Shown here piece by piece: positions 27,961 to 36,827 of a stretch of DNA of 64,000 bases; position 1 is the first letter of the stretch; every line of letters begins with the position of its first letter. The notes under the pieces are model-generated. The model saw only the letters and a list, made by a program, of their open reading frames with translations, made no database searches and was not told the origin of the DNA. The position numbers and the translations under genes are program-made. Where the stretch lies: NCBI GenBank assembly GCA_964406945.1, contig CAYOTO010000001.1, forward strand, positions 110,232-174,231. Reading direction: 5' to 3'. The stretch comes from UBA2266 sp964406945. GTDB taxonomy: Bacteria; Planctomycetota; Phycisphaerae; Sedimentisphaerales; Anaerobacaceae.

Positions 27961-28229
27961 GGGGATTGGCGATTGTAGATTGGCGATTTTCCCTTTGGGT
28001 TCGGGTGGGCAGTCGGGGATTGGCGGGGGCGTTCGGGTGCGGTTTGGGGTGTTAAGATGGGAGGGTTGGGCAATATGGAAGGGCGATTTTGAGGGGTGAT
28101 TTGGAAATTTTTTGAAAATCTGATTTTTTGCAGAATTCTGGTTAAGTGCAGTTGGCGTAAGGGGTTACGGTGATTCAGGGTGGTCTGGGAAAATGGGCCG
28201 GAACTGACCAAAGTTGGACAGAAATTGAC

Positions 28230-28234
28230 ACAAA
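28230..28234 (+). repeat. Left target-site duplication ACAAA
   Basis: ACAAA lies immediately before the TGTAGT prophage end and matches ACAAA at 63,946-63,950 just after the right end. Five base pairs is the duplication size of Mu-type transposition. Confidence 0.8.
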
Positions 28235-28252
28235 TGTAGTGCGCGACGCAAA

Positions 28253-28280
28253 ATGGCAGTCAGCGCACGTAAATGGCAGT
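28253..28280 (+). promoter_or_regulatory. Left-end transposase-binding site array (two ATGGCAGT motifs)
   Basis: AAATGGCAGT occurs at 28,251 and again exactly 20 bp later at 28,271, both pointing inwards. The first motif starts 18 bp from the prophage end. The second shares TAAATGGCAGTGG with a right-end copy. They correspond in position to the L sites of Mu. Confidence 0.7.
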
Positions 28281-28367
28281 GGAATTCAGCGAGGCGGCGG
28301 CCCTCCGGAGGAGTCAACAAGACTTTTTTGCAGAAAAAATGAAAAATATTGGGATTTTATCCGGGGG

Positions 28368-28640
28368 TTAATGGGGGTTTGAATCGGGTTTATTTGCCGG
28401 CGGATCGGGCCACTTGCCGAGCGGGCAGGCCTCCTCTTCCACCCTGGCCTTGGCCGGTATGTAGCACCCGCAGAGCGTGCACCAGAGGCTGCGGCGCTCC
28501 CACTTCTGCTGATCCTTGCGGTCGCACTGCCGACAGATCCTCAGACGATCATCAGTCGCCGGGCACTTGCGACCGATCGCCAGCCGCGTGAAGCCCTTGG
28601 CGATCCTGCCAGCCTGGCGAATTTTCTTGCAACAGCTCAC
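28368..28640 (-). CDS. Small cysteine-rich (zinc-ribbon-like) phage protein
   Basis: A 90-residue protein starts at a GTG preceded by GGAG, 5 bp after the stop codon of the preceding gene. Its second half has paired cysteines (RICRQC, LWCTLCGCYIPAKARVEEEACPLGKW). This pattern is shared by small proteins at the end of tail-fibre operons in many phages; the function is unknown. It is the last gene before the left end. Confidence 0.65.
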   Translation of the reverse strand: MSCCKKIRQAGRIAKGFTRLAIGRKCPATDDRLRICRQCDRKDQQKWERRSLWCTLCGCYIPAKARVEEEACPLGKWPDPPANKPDSNPH

Positions 28641-28644
28641 AGCA

Positions 28645-29370
28645 TCACTCCACAAAAACAGGTTCGATTGCAACTGTACCAGGTACGCATAATTGACCGC
28701 TGAATGTGTATGACCCTCCGCTGCTTTTTTGCAACTGCGAACAATCACAATCAGACACAGTTTCGTCTGGTATCGGCCAGCCTTCTTCGTCCAGACATCG
28801 TGTTGCCACGCTTGGAGTCGTCGTTGCAATGTTAAAGCACTCGCTTGTGACGTCAACGGTCCAATGGCTCGTAGCTTCGACAATATCAAAATCTTGTCGC
28901 TCACTATTCGAATCAAGCCCAGACAATCGAACTGTAATTCGAGCTTTGCCATCCGTATAGATATCAACCCATAAATAAAGCTGGTCCAATGAAATCGTCA
29001 TCAACTCTTCGTCACCACTGCAATCGGCGGGCAACAAGCTGCTGTTGAAAAAAATCTCAACCGATCCAAAACTATCGGATACAGTTAGTTCCCACGTACA
29101 TGGGCTTACATAAGGCAGGCGGTATTTTCCGTTGATCGTAGCCGCCACGCCGTTTGTTTTCATCGCATAGTAATTGTTGCCGATTATGATGGACTGCCTG
29201 CATCCAGCGCAATCAGTCCAGCTTGCCAAAGTCAAGTCCAGCCATTTAGGGGTAATGAACGAATTGTCTGCGCACAGTTGGCACTCGCGTTCTACCCGCA
29301 ATATCCGCCCGGTGCTGGCCCTGCGGATTATCCTGCCCGTACTTGGATTTCGCTGGATTCTGCCGGTCAT
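28645..29370 (-). CDS. Putative tail or fibre protein with N-terminal TGRI repeats
   Basis: The 241-residue product opens with three near-repeats of a (S)TGRI-x-R unit within the first 30 residues. A cysteine pair (CQLC) and a beta-rich body follow. It overlaps the upstream gene by ATGA. No enzymatic motif is visible. Position in the fibre cluster suggests a virion tip protein; this is context only. Confidence 0.6.
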   Translation of the reverse strand: MTGRIQRNPSTGRIIRRASTGRILRVERECQLCADNSFITPKWLDLTLASWTDCAGCRQSIIIGNNYYAMKTNGVAATINGKYRLPYVSPCTWELTVSDSFGSVEIFFNSSLLPADCSGDEELMTISLDQLYLWVDIYTDGKARITVRLSGLDSNSERQDFDIVEATSHWTVDVTSECFNIATTTPSVATRCLDEEGWPIPDETVSDCDCSQLQKSSGGSYTFSGQLCVPGTVAIEPVFVE

Positions 29371-30017
29371 GTTGCGCTGTAACAATCACAGTCTTCGTCG
29401 CCGTCGAACTGGCTGACGAAGAAGTATCGATCGCTCTCCATCTGCTTGGCAAACAGGATATCTCCGATGACTATGCGGGGCGTGGCCGTGTCGAGGTTGC
29501 TGAAGCTGCCGCTGTTGCAGAACAGCGCGTATACATTGAAGGCGCTGCCCACCTCATCCCAGGACGAGCTGCCCGTGTTCCACGTAACTTTCATGCACGA
29601 AATATATGAGCGGGCCGCCGCGCTCTCTTTGGCCTTGACCGCAATCACTTCTTCGCTCTGCTGGCCGGCCGCTGCGAATATCTCATCGATATACCACTTG
29701 CCGTCCCGGGCCTTGAAGACCGGAATAATATCGTATTGCTTGATCAGAGGGCTGGCCTCATCGAGCGCCGTCAGGCTGGATGCATTCGCCATCAGGCCTT
29801 CGGCGTCGAACGCATCGCCGGTCGTATTGCCGTCTGAATCGAGCAGCTTTACGCTGATGAATTCGTCAGCCTGCGCATCCTCCTGGGCCTCCGCCAGGTA
29901 GCGGACGCCCGCAAGTCTGATAGCCCGGCCGGGCTGGATGACCTGTGGCGATGCGGGTCGTTCGCGGATGGCTGCATCGATCACGTGTGATACCCTGGTG
30001 CGGATACTGCTCAGCAT
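29367..30017 (-). CDS. Putative tail-tip/fibre-associated protein
   Basis: A 216-residue protein with no recognised motif. Short repeats of the type AEAQEDAQADEFISVKLLDSDGN suggest an acidic beta-structure. It begins at the ATG overlapping the upstream stop codon (TGATG). It is part of a tightly packed leftward operon of virion genes. Confidence 0.6.
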   Translation of the reverse strand: MLSSIRTRVSHVIDAAIRERPASPQVIQPGRAIRLAGVRYLAEAQEDAQADEFISVKLLDSDGNTTGDAFDAEGLMANASSLTALDEASPLIKQYDIIPVFKARDGKWYIDEIFAAAGQQSEEVIAVKAKESAAARSYISCMKVTWNTGSSSWDEVGSAFNVYALFCNSGSFSNLDTATPRIVIGDILFAKQMESDRYFFVSQFDGDEDCDCYSAT

Positions 30018-31528
30018 CAGTCCACCTCCTCCCACGCCCCTGAGACGCGGGATATCGCCGGCGGACCGGTCGCATCGATCACCTCGGACACCTCGTCTGC
30101 CGTCTGCGTCTCACCCCCGGCCGAGCTGTACGGCCGCACGCAGAACTTATACGGTTGCCCCCCGGTCAGAGCCGCCGAAGTCCACTCGTACTCGCCCGCG
30201 CCGCTAAGCACCGCTCGCACCGTACCGTCCGGATTGTCGTAGTCGAAGCCGCTGCCGGAATCTATATATATACGGAACTCGGACGGAGCTGCGTCGTGGT
30301 CAATCGCCACGTAGGCCCACCGCAGCCGAACCTTGCCGCCGGCCACCGGCTCGATACTAAGCTGCTGCACCGCGTTCGGCTCAAGCGGCCGCATTGCACC
30401 ATCGGACCCGATCCGCACCAGGCAGCTCGGCCCGTCGGCCGACTCCAGGCCGCAGTCGCTCATACTCCGCCGCGTGTACTTCCAGATTGTCCCTGGCGGC
30501 AGGTTCTGCTGGGAGATCGCCGCGCTGCCCTCATCACCGGCGACGACCGCCTGCACACTCTCGTAGTCCACATTGGCATCCTGGCCGCGATAGATCGCAT
30601 CGCAGCCGGCCGTCCGCGTCCAGAACCATCCCTGCGTCAGTGCCGTGCCCAGCTTGAAAGCATTGCTGGTGCAGCCGTTATACAGCGCCTCCTTGAGCCA
30701 TCGCTTGGTTATGCTCAGCGAGCCGCCCGCCCATGGGCTTCGCGGCCGGTACCGGACCGTCCCCGACAGTGCCCCGCCTGCCGCAACCATCCCGCTGATG
30801 CTCACGTAGCACGGCCCAGAAAGCGCAGTCGGCGAAAAAGGCCGTTGGCAGACCGCATACGGGTCGCGAGCCAGCCATCGCACCTCGGCAGCGATAAGCG
30901 GTCGACTCCAGATCATCGCGTGCGCAATCTTTGCCTCGGGACTGTACTGGGCCGGGTGGCCCAGCCGGAGCTGGTAATCGGAGCCTTGGTAAATAGCTCC
31001 CACCTGCCCGGATCCCTGAAATATCGCGTCAACGTAGACCGATAGCGTATCGCCGTCATAGACACCGGTCACGTTATACCACCGGCCGAGCTCTATAGTC
31101 GGCCCGGGAATTGTAAGTTGCGTCCCATCCGATCGCCAATAGATCGCGACGATCTTATCGTGCCAGCCCGCCCCCATGAGCGACCAGCTGTGCCCACCTG
31201 AGTAAATGTAATCCAGTAGGTAACAAGTGGTGCTGCTGCTCGGCAGTGCGTAGAACATCACCCGGATCGTCCAGGCGTGCGGCCCAAGGTATGTGGCGTC
31301 TTCGCCGTCGAGATTCGCGTAGCCGCTGGTGCCGTCGAATTCGATGCCATAGCCCTCCGGCCCGGCTTTCCAATCATAACCACGCTGCAGCTGCCCCTCG
31401 GTCCGGCCGGCCAGGTCAAATAGCATATTGCCGCCGCCCTCGTTGAGCAGCCAGCACCGGTACAATCCCCGCCGCAGCGGGTGATTGACTTCGAGTTGTG
31501 CGCCCCTGATGGGTTTAAGCAGTGGCAC
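30017..31528 (-). CDS. LamG/concanavalin-like and fibronectin-like fibre protein
   Basis: Residues ~15-235 form a LamG-like domain (GIEFDGTSGYANL… GRWYNVTGVYDGDTLSVYVDA… KIAHAMIWSRPLIAAEVRWLARDPYAV). The AEVxWLxxDPYA ending is typical of glycan-binding phage structural proteins. The C-terminal ~110 residues resemble a fibronectin type III domain (KVRLRWAYVAIDHDAAPSEFRIYID… QPYKFCVRPYSSAGGE). A role in binding host surface glycan is likely. It overlaps the upstream gene by 14 bp. Confidence 0.75.
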   Translation of the reverse strand: MPLLKPIRGAQLEVNHPLRRGLYRCWLLNEGGGNMLFDLAGRTEGQLQRGYDWKAGPEGYGIEFDGTSGYANLDGEDATYLGPHAWTIRVMFYALPSSSTTCYLLDYIYSGGHSWSLMGAGWHDKIVAIYWRSDGTQLTIPGPTIELGRWYNVTGVYDGDTLSVYVDAIFQGSGQVGAIYQGSDYQLRLGHPAQYSPEAKIAHAMIWSRPLIAAEVRWLARDPYAVCQRPFSPTALSGPCYVSISGMVAAGGALSGTVRYRPRSPWAGGSLSITKRWLKEALYNGCTSNAFKLGTALTQGWFWTRTAGCDAIYRGQDANVDYESVQAVVAGDEGSAAISQQNLPPGTIWKYTRRSMSDCGLESADGPSCLVRIGSDGAMRPLEPNAVQQLSIEPVAGGKVRLRWAYVAIDHDAAPSEFRIYIDSGSGFDYDNPDGTVRAVLSGAGEYEWTSAALTGGQPYKFCVRPYSSAGGETQTADEVSEVIDATGPPAISRVSGAWEEVD

Positions 31529-31850
31529 TTAAGGTCACTCCGTAGAATCGGTATTCCATCGCGTACCGCGTATTAAACGCCTCTTTCCTGTTGTGCCAAT
31601 CCTCTCGCAGCTTCGCGACAACGTCGGCCTGGCTCTGCTGCCCCGTCACCGTAATCGTCGCCGACATCTCCACCAGCGTCCCGGCAGCCAGGGCCTCGGC
31701 CTCGGCCTGGTCGATAGCGCTTAGCTCGCTGGTCGGCGTCGGCACGACGCCCTCTTTCGGACTATCCACCGGGATATGGTATACGAGCCTGGCCCGGCCT
31801 CTGGCCTCCCCTCCCACTGCCTCCATCTTGCCCACGTGTATATCTGCCAT
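31515..31850 (-). CDS. Small virion-operon protein
   Basis: A 111-residue protein of unknown function, with a beta-rich C-terminus (ALAAGTLVEMSATITVTGQQSQADVVAKLREDWHNRKEAFNTRYAMEYRFYG). It sits between a beta-sandwich-like gene and the LamG fibre gene. Tight spacing supports it being real. Confidence 0.6.
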   Translation of the reverse strand: MADIHVGKMEAVGGEARGRARLVYHIPVDSPKEGVVPTPTSELSAIDQAEAEALAAGTLVEMSATITVTGQQSQADVVAKLREDWHNRKEAFNTRYAMEYRFYGVTLSATA

Positions 31851-31860
31851 CGTGTTGCTC

Positions 31861-32235
31861 CTAAACCGACTGGTACCGCCAGGCCCTCGACTTGGCGGTT
31901 ACCGTGATTGTATCAGTACTGCCGCTGCGCTTGCAGTACAGTCTGAATTGCGCCACATCGCGGATCGTAAAGCTGATCTGATTCGGGTCGTTGTCGTTCT
32001 CCAGCACCACCGCCTGCAGCGGCGTATCGTCCCAGTTGCTGCCGTCTATCGACGCCTGCACCTGTATTTCAAGATCGTCCGTCGGGCTGGCCGGAAAGTC
32101 CGCATCGACCGTAACGTGCGCCCCTTCGTAGCCGTCCGTCGCCAGGTCCACCGCCGACGAATACGACCCGGTTGTAACGCTGACCGCGTTCATAATTGTC
32201 GCTTCGGACGCCCAGTCCTTCTTTATTGTCGCCAT
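31861..32235 (-). CDS. Beta-rich structural protein
   Basis: A 124-residue protein with a repeating beta pattern and the segment QVQASIDGSNWDDTPLQ. This kind of IDGxNWDDT segment appears in small phage tail or decoration proteins. No catalytic residues are visible. It is spaced 10 bp from each neighbour. Confidence 0.6.
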   Translation of the reverse strand: MATIKKDWASEATIMNAVSVTTGSYSSAVDLATDGYEGAHVTVDADFPASPTDDLEIQVQASIDGSNWDDTPLQAVVLENDNDPNQISFTIRDVAQFRLYCKRSGSTDTITVTAKSRAWRYQSV

Positions 32236-32245
32236 CTCTAAGCTC

Positions 32246-32635
32246 CTAACTTACAGTCAATTGCAGATCGCCGGCCTCGAACCTGGGCGCATCGCCCGTG
32301 CGGATCTCCTGCGAGCTGTTAAGCGCACCGCTGGCCAGCATATTGCCGCCGCTGACCGCGTCGAACAGCGCAACATGCGAAACAGTCCCCCAGGAGGCCG
32401 TCGCCTCGGGGAAGGTAATGTTGGCGGCATTAGCGATCGTACCGCCCGAAGCCGCAGCCCACTTACCCGCCGTCGCTGTGCGGGCATAACCGTTGCCGGC
32501 GGGCTCGGCGATGGTCGAGCCATCCTCGCCCGGATCCGCCGTCGACAATGCCAGGTAAACCGCAGGCAGAGCCATCCCCGTCTTGCCGGCGAGCAGTTCC
32601 GCAATCTTATTCTCGGTATAATTGCTAAGGCTCAT
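32246..32635 (-). CDS. Phage tail-fibre-type protein
   Basis: A 129-residue protein with the recognisable layout …VYLALSTADPGEDG… GYARTA… NAANITFPEATASWGTVSHVALFDAVSGGNMLASGAL… SQEIRTGDAPRFEAGDLQLTVS. This pattern recurs in small tail-associated proteins of many siphoviruses. The function is structural but not precisely known. Confidence 0.7.
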   Translation of the reverse strand: MSLSNYTENKIAELLAGKTGMALPAVYLALSTADPGEDGSTIAEPAGNGYARTATAGKWAAASGGTIANAANITFPEATASWGTVSHVALFDAVSGGNMLASGALNSSQEIRTGDAPRFEAGDLQLTVS

Positions 32636-32636
32636 A

Positions 32637-33092
32637 TCAGCTCCGGTCCCGTGTGATGCTGCTCTCGCCGTCGGTCGGCGTCAGCGTGAGCATCAAAGTC
32701 GCTCCATCGTCGTCGTAATGCTGGATAGTCCCCGTCGATTTATTTTGCACGGCTTTGTTAATCAGGACTTTATCGGCCGTGAGAATGGCCGTGCCCGTCC
32801 AAAAGACGATTCGCTGGCCGATCCACGGATCTCCGTCCGCCGGACTTCCGCCGCCCTGATAGAACGTCTGGACTGTGTACCGGCCCGTACTTATATTGGT
32901 GTCGAAGTCGCCGACGAACAAGGATCCTCCCGTCTGAGCCAGCGAAATTGCATAATCGGCCGCCGCCCTGCCACTGGTGCCCCAATTCTCGAACACCTGG
33001 CCGGTGGGCCACCACACCTGGCCGGCCCTGTTACGGATCACAGCGTACACCTGATTGCCCCACGTGTGGGTCTCGTGAATCTCGTTACTCAC
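32637..33092 (-). CDS. Virion-operon protein of unknown function
   Basis: A 151-residue protein with aromatic-rich beta segments (QVYAVIRNRAGQVWWPTGQVFENWG). It contains GRYTVQTFYQGGGSPADGDPWIGQRIVFWTG. It lies 1-2 bp from each neighbour. A role in fibre or tail-tip structure is inferred from position only. Confidence 0.6.
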   Translation of the reverse strand: MSNEIHETHTWGNQVYAVIRNRAGQVWWPTGQVFENWGTSGRAAADYAISLAQTGGSLFVGDFDTNISTGRYTVQTFYQGGGSPADGDPWIGQRIVFWTGTAILTADKVLINKAVQNKSTGTIQHYDDDGATLMLTLTPTDGESSITRDRS

Positions 33093-33094
33093 TG

Positions 33095-33865
33095 TTAGAC
33101 CTCCTCAGTCCAGGTTCCGTTCTTGGCAATCGTTACCCAGTCGCCGTTTGAGTCGGCAACCAGCTTCAGGCAGGCCCCGATGGTGCTGCAGGCCTTGTAC
33201 TTGTCGGCGGTCTGGCCGCTGTCGTCGCGGATCGTCGCGGTGCCGGGGTCGACCCGCAGCTCCTGGGCGGCCTGGACGGCGAAGGTGTAATTGTCGCCGG
33301 CCGCAGGCGAGGCCGGCAGTGTCAAGGTAATCGCCCCGGTCGCCCCCAGATTGGTGAAGACCTTGCCGCAATCGGCGGCCGCCACACTGTAGTTCGAGGT
33401 CTTCGCCTCCAGGTAGATCCGCTCGCTGTTGTACGCCAGCGCCCACTTTCCGCGAAGGTCCGTGATCGAGGTGATCGTCCCACTGCTGTTGACCACCACT
33501 TCAGCCAGCTTGAGGTGCTCGGTACTCGGCCAGCCGTTGGCGTCGATATCATAGCCGATCGTTCCGTCGGATTTCATCCAGACGTAGGTCGTATCGTTGT
33601 CGGTCGGATCGATCGCACTGCCGGATGTGTACGTCTTGACAGTTCCGCGCCACACATAAGAGCCGCCGGCCACCTTGAAGGTAGTCGCCGTGGCCGGGTA
33701 AACCGCCAAAGCCCCCGCCCAGTCCTGGCGGTTATGAATCGCCCACAGCATCTGGAGGAACTGGGTATAGAAGTCGGAGTTGTTCTCCTCGATAGGCTCG
33801 ATTCCGCGAGCCGAGAGGAACGTCTGTATATCGGCATCGCTGGGATACCCCTGCGTGAAGGACAT
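33095..33865 (-). CDS. Phage tail-fibre/baseplate-like protein
   Basis: A 256-residue protein. Its N-terminal ~60 residues are helical (DADIQTFLSARGIEP…QFLQMLWAIHNRQDW). Beta-rich segments follow, in which KLAEVVVNSSGTITSITDLRG and SVAAADCGKVFTNLGATGAITLTLP resemble repeats seen in phage fibre shafts. No enzymatic domain is seen. It starts 1 bp downstream of the next gene. Confidence 0.65.
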   Translation of the reverse strand: MSFTQGYPSDADIQTFLSARGIEPIEENNSDFYTQFLQMLWAIHNRQDWAGALAVYPATATTFKVAGGSYVWRGTVKTYTSGSAIDPTDNDTTYVWMKSDGTIGYDIDANGWPSTEHLKLAEVVVNSSGTITSITDLRGKWALAYNSERIYLEAKTSNYSVAAADCGKVFTNLGATGAITLTLPASPAAGDNYTFAVQAAQELRVDPGTATIRDDSGQTADKYKACSTIGACLKLVADSNGDWVTIAKNGTWTEEV

Positions 33866-33866
33866 A

Positions 33867-34130
33867 TCAGGTCTCCTGCATCGGCGACATGACCAGGTCG
33901 CCTATTATAATTCGCATCTTCAGTTTACGCGCCAGCACCACGAGCTGAGCCAGTGTCGGCAACGCATCGCGGTCGACCGGCCATCCTGCGGGCATCTCGA
34001 AGCCCAGATCGAGCTTATCCCACCGGTAAGCCCCGATACCCAGCTTGTCCATTCTCGCGGCGATCTGCTGATCCAGCCGGAGCCTGGCTTGTATGCTCAT
34101 ATCGATTGTCAGCATCTCGACGGCACTCAT
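33867..34130 (-). CDS. Small hypothetical phage protein
   Basis: An 87-residue protein (MSAVEMLTIDMSIQARLRLDQQ…). The ATG overlaps the upstream stop codon by one base (TAATG), which supports this start over the longer open frame. No motif is recognised. Confidence 0.55.
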   Translation of the reverse strand: MSAVEMLTIDMSIQARLRLDQQIAARMDKLGIGAYRWDKLDLGFEMPAGWPVDRDALPTLAQLVVLARKLKMRIIIGDLVMSPMQET

Positions 34131-34498
34131 TATCCGCCCCCCATGCACGGCCTGGGCGCAAAGAGCACGCCTTGGCCGCTGGCGTCGGCCACCATGGCCT
34201 TCTTTCGTTTGTGAGCCTGACCGATCCGCCGCTTTGCTTCGCTGATCCTGCCCTCGCAGTAAGCCTTCCACGCCGCCGGATCGTGCGTCAGACAATTGCC
34301 GTCCGGGTTAAGCCCGACGATCCAGTGGCCGCCCTCCCGCAGCCTGGTGAGTATCTCGCGAACGTGTCGCCGTTTGGTCTCCCGGCAGCCGCCCAGACCG
34401 AGCTTCTCGGCAAGCTCGATGGCTGTCATGGGCCCATCGGCCTGCTGCAGCAGCGTCAGGCAGGCAGCAAGCTCTTCACGTGTTACGGTCGGCTTCAT
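34130..34498 (-). CDS. Winged-helix-like phage protein
   Basis: A 122-residue protein with an N-terminal winged-helix pattern (TREELAACLTLLQQADGPMTAIELAEKLGLGG…RRHVREILTRLREGGHWIVG) and a basic C-terminus (AKRRIGQAHKRKKAMVADASG). The start overlaps the connector gene's stop codon (ATGA). It could regulate late genes or bind DNA during packaging. The sequence cannot decide. Confidence 0.6.
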   Translation of the reverse strand: MKPTVTREELAACLTLLQQADGPMTAIELAEKLGLGGCRETKRRHVREILTRLREGGHWIVGLNPDGNCLTHDPAAWKAYCEGRISEAKRRIGQAHKRKKAMVADASGQGVLFAPRPCMGGG

Positions 34499-35445
34499 AG
34501 CTGCGGCCTCCTGTAGTGGTCCAGTATCTCCCGGACATTCTTCAAGAGTGCTATGGGTTCGTGCTTGGATATCTGAGCGCCCTGGATGCCGACGGAGGAC
34601 AGGCCGATGTCGTCGCGGCGTTTGAACAGGAACGAGGCCTGCTCGATGGCTGCCTCGCGGAGATCCGCCGGCAGTGCGTACTCGCCGGATCCGGGGCTCT
34701 GGCCCGCCGCTGCGTAGCCGCCGCGATAGACCACCTGCACCGAGTCCGGCTGGGAGGCCCAGTTCAAATACATCCGCAGGAGCACTCCGGAGCGGCCGTT
34801 TGCCACTATGCGGTAGCCGCTGTCGGCGGTCAGGGCGTCGGCATTGTCGAAGTCGTAGGTGATCGATTCCTTGATGGAAGTGATGGCGATGATCGGATAG
34901 CGCTCGAGCTGCAGGCGGTTGCCCCGGCCGGTATAGTACTCGGTTACGGCGGCGGCCGGTGCGATCAGCGTGCGGCGGGTCTGCGAATTGAAGATCTCCT
35001 CGATGCCGGTAATCAGTCGCGTAAGGGCCGCATCGTAATCGGTGACTGTTATTCCCAGCCGGTCCTTGACGTCGGCCAGCGTGCAGATCCTCGCGGTAGA
35101 AGAATCGGCCAGCACAATCGCCGTGGCCGTGGTGTCCTCGCCGGCGGCGCACAGGGCCCGGACGCGGATCCAGTTTGCCGTCTCGGTGAAGGTTTCCTGG
35201 GCGGCGGCGCCCGATGCTATCGGAACGGCGGGCACCCCGCCGTGCTGATCGAGGACGGGCGTTACACCGGCATCAGCGGACGTGTCGATCTGGACATCGG
35301 TGATGTCGTTGCCCGAACCGCCGCCGGCGTTGGCGATGACGATCGTGAAGCCTGAAAGCCCGTCGATGCAGGTCCAGTCCAGCAGTGTGGTCAGATTCTC
35401 ATCGACGGCTATAGCGGAGCTTGTTTTTGCGACTAATTGCGACAT
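34495..35445 (-). CDS. Head-tail connector (gp6-like) protein
   Basis: The C-terminal two thirds match the HK97 gp6-like/phiE125 gp8-type connector: CTLADVKDRLGITVTDYDAALTRLITGIEEIFNSQT… with the closing VQVVYRGGYAA… LPADLREAAIEQASFLFKRRDDIG. The first ~110 residues are an additional beta-rich domain. Such proteins form the ring between portal and tail. The upstream gap (35,446-35,538) carries a three-unit CCGTG repeat oriented towards this start. Confidence 0.75.
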   Translation of the reverse strand: MSQLVAKTSSAIAVDENLTTLLDWTCIDGLSGFTIVIANAGGGSGNDITDVQIDTSADAGVTPVLDQHGGVPAVPIASGAAAQETFTETANWIRVRALCAAGEDTTATAIVLADSSTARICTLADVKDRLGITVTDYDAALTRLITGIEEIFNSQTRRTLIAPAAAVTEYYTGRGNRLQLERYPIIAITSIKESITYDFDNADALTADSGYRIVANGRSGVLLRMYLNWASQPDSVQVVYRGGYAAAGQSPGSGEYALPADLREAAIEQASFLFKRRDDIGLSSVGIQGAQISKHEPIALLKNVREILDHYRRPQL

Positions 35446-35538
35446 TCGTTAGTCCGGAGTTCGGAGTTTGGAGTTCGTTTTAACCACGGATTGGCACGGA
35501 TTTACACGGATGCCGGTCGTGGTTATTTGGTGACGTAT
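35446..35538 (-). repeat. CCGTG-type leader cassette before the connector gene
   Basis: Read on the minus strand, three AATCCGTG-type units end in AATCCGTGGTTAAAACG. A (CC)AAACTCCGAACTCCGGAC run and the ATG follow. It is the same order as at 43.4, 39.0, 52.8, 55.4 and 60.2 kb, with an AACTCCG run replacing ATACGAA. Confidence 0.75.
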
Positions 35539-36198
35539 TTACTTCGAGCGTTTCTTTTTCTTACCTTTTCCGGGCTGTACTGCCTGTCGTTTGGGCTTTC
35601 GGTCATCTTTTGTTTTGGTTTGTCCGTCTTTTTTGGGGTCTTCGGAGTCGCTGTCATTGCCGGTCTCCTGCGGTTCGAGGGCTTCGATTTCGAGTTCTTC
35701 GCCGAGCTGTTCGGCGAGCTGCCGGGCCTTGCGGGCATGCTCTTCGAAGTCCAGGCGGGCTATGTCTCTGGTGCCCCGGGCCACCTGATAGCGGCCGAGG
35801 GCAATGTCATGCAAAGCTGTTGCGCGGATGCGGACGACTTTGGTGCTGTCGGCGTCGGCTTTGGCCGCTCCGCGTGCTTCGTTGTCCGCAGCGATTGCAT
35901 TGTCCACGGCGGTCTGGCTTTCGGCGGCAGCGGGCGCCAATTCCTGCAGTTGGTCGCGTTTCTGCTCGTAAAGTCTGCGACAGTGGCTGACGATGGCCAG
36001 TTCGGCTTCGAGCCGCCTGCGCATCTCGGCGCGTCGGGCGGCCTTTTCGTCCCTGTGGGCGTCGTGGGGAGGCGGGACCTGTTTGAAGTACTTCTTCTTG
36101 CCGATCCGCTTTAGCTGGTCTTCGGGCAGGTCGTGGATTGTGTCGGCGGCGAAGAAGCCTTCGGGCCCGGCGTAGGTGCGTTTGAATTGTACGTACAT
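35539..36198 (-). CDS. Charged coiled-coil phage protein
   Basis: A 219-residue protein with an N-terminal domain (MYVQFKRTYAGPEGFFAADTIHDLPEDQLKRIGK). A long charged helical region follows (~55-165). The tail is very basic and low-complexity (KKDGQTKTKDDRKPKRQ…GKGKKKKRSK). GAAAGGA precedes the ATG. Position between capsid and connector genes suggests a head-completion or DNA-associated role. Confidence 0.6.
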   Translation of the reverse strand: MYVQFKRTYAGPEGFFAADTIHDLPEDQLKRIGKKKYFKQVPPPHDAHRDEKAARRAEMRRRLEAELAIVSHCRRLYEQKRDQLQELAPAAAESQTAVDNAIAADNEARGAAKADADSTKVVRIRATALHDIALGRYQVARGTRDIARLDFEEHARKARQLAEQLGEELEIEALEPQETGNDSDSEDPKKDGQTKTKDDRKPKRQAVQPGKGKKKKRSK

Positions 36199-36291
36199 GG
36201 CGGTTCCTTTCGTATCGTGTCAATATTGAATTTTGAAGAAGGTCCGGCCGGGGCGTCCGTGCCGCCGACCGGACACAATACGCTTAAACTG

Positions 36292-36744
36292 TTAGGCCTG
36301 AATCAGTTCGGCCAGGCCCTTCTGGGCGGCCGTGGTGGGGCCGCGATCCGCCCTGCTCAAAATGCCGATCGCGCAGAAGGTTGCGCCCGTTGTGCCGTCG
36401 CCGGCGTGCGGGGCGTTGATCCGCATGTATCGCTTGTGGCTCTTGGTCAGGTCCACGTCGATGGCGAACAGCTTGCCGTCTTCGTCGTCGGCAATCGCAT
36501 CGGCCAGGGCCGCGCCGCTGATGTCGCTGGCGTCGGAGAAGTCGGCGTTGTCGGCCTCTTCGAGTTTAACGGCGTTGCCCTCGGCCGTGGAGCCGATGGG
36601 CGTATCGAGTACGCCGACGGCCATGAGCACGCGGAGGTGGTGGTACCCCTGCGTGTCTATGTATGTGTTGTTGGCGAAGTCGCCGTTGTCTTTGGCCTGC
36701 GGGTAGGTGAGCAGGCCGAATGTCATGTTGTCAACATTTATCAT
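36292..36744 (-). CDS. Putative capsid decoration/accessory protein
   Basis: A 150-residue protein, beta-rich with a conserved-looking core (NNTYIDTQGYHHLRVLMAVGVLDTPIGSTAEGNAVKLEEADNADFSD). It lies directly downstream of the major capsid gene, where decoration or stabilisation proteins usually are. AAAGGA precedes the ATG. The role is inferred from position. Confidence 0.6.
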   Translation of the reverse strand: MINVDNMTFGLLTYPQAKDNGDFANNTYIDTQGYHHLRVLMAVGVLDTPIGSTAEGNAVKLEEADNADFSDASDISGAALADAIADDEDGKLFAIDVDLTKSHKRYMRINAPHAGDGTTGATFCAIGILSRADRGPTTAAQKGLAELIQA

Positions 36745-36827
36745 CTGTCAATCCTTTCGATTAACGGTTAATCAACTTTCAAAGATCGATTCTCATCGGG
36801 TCCGCCGTCCGGCGGTTAAGGCGTCTG

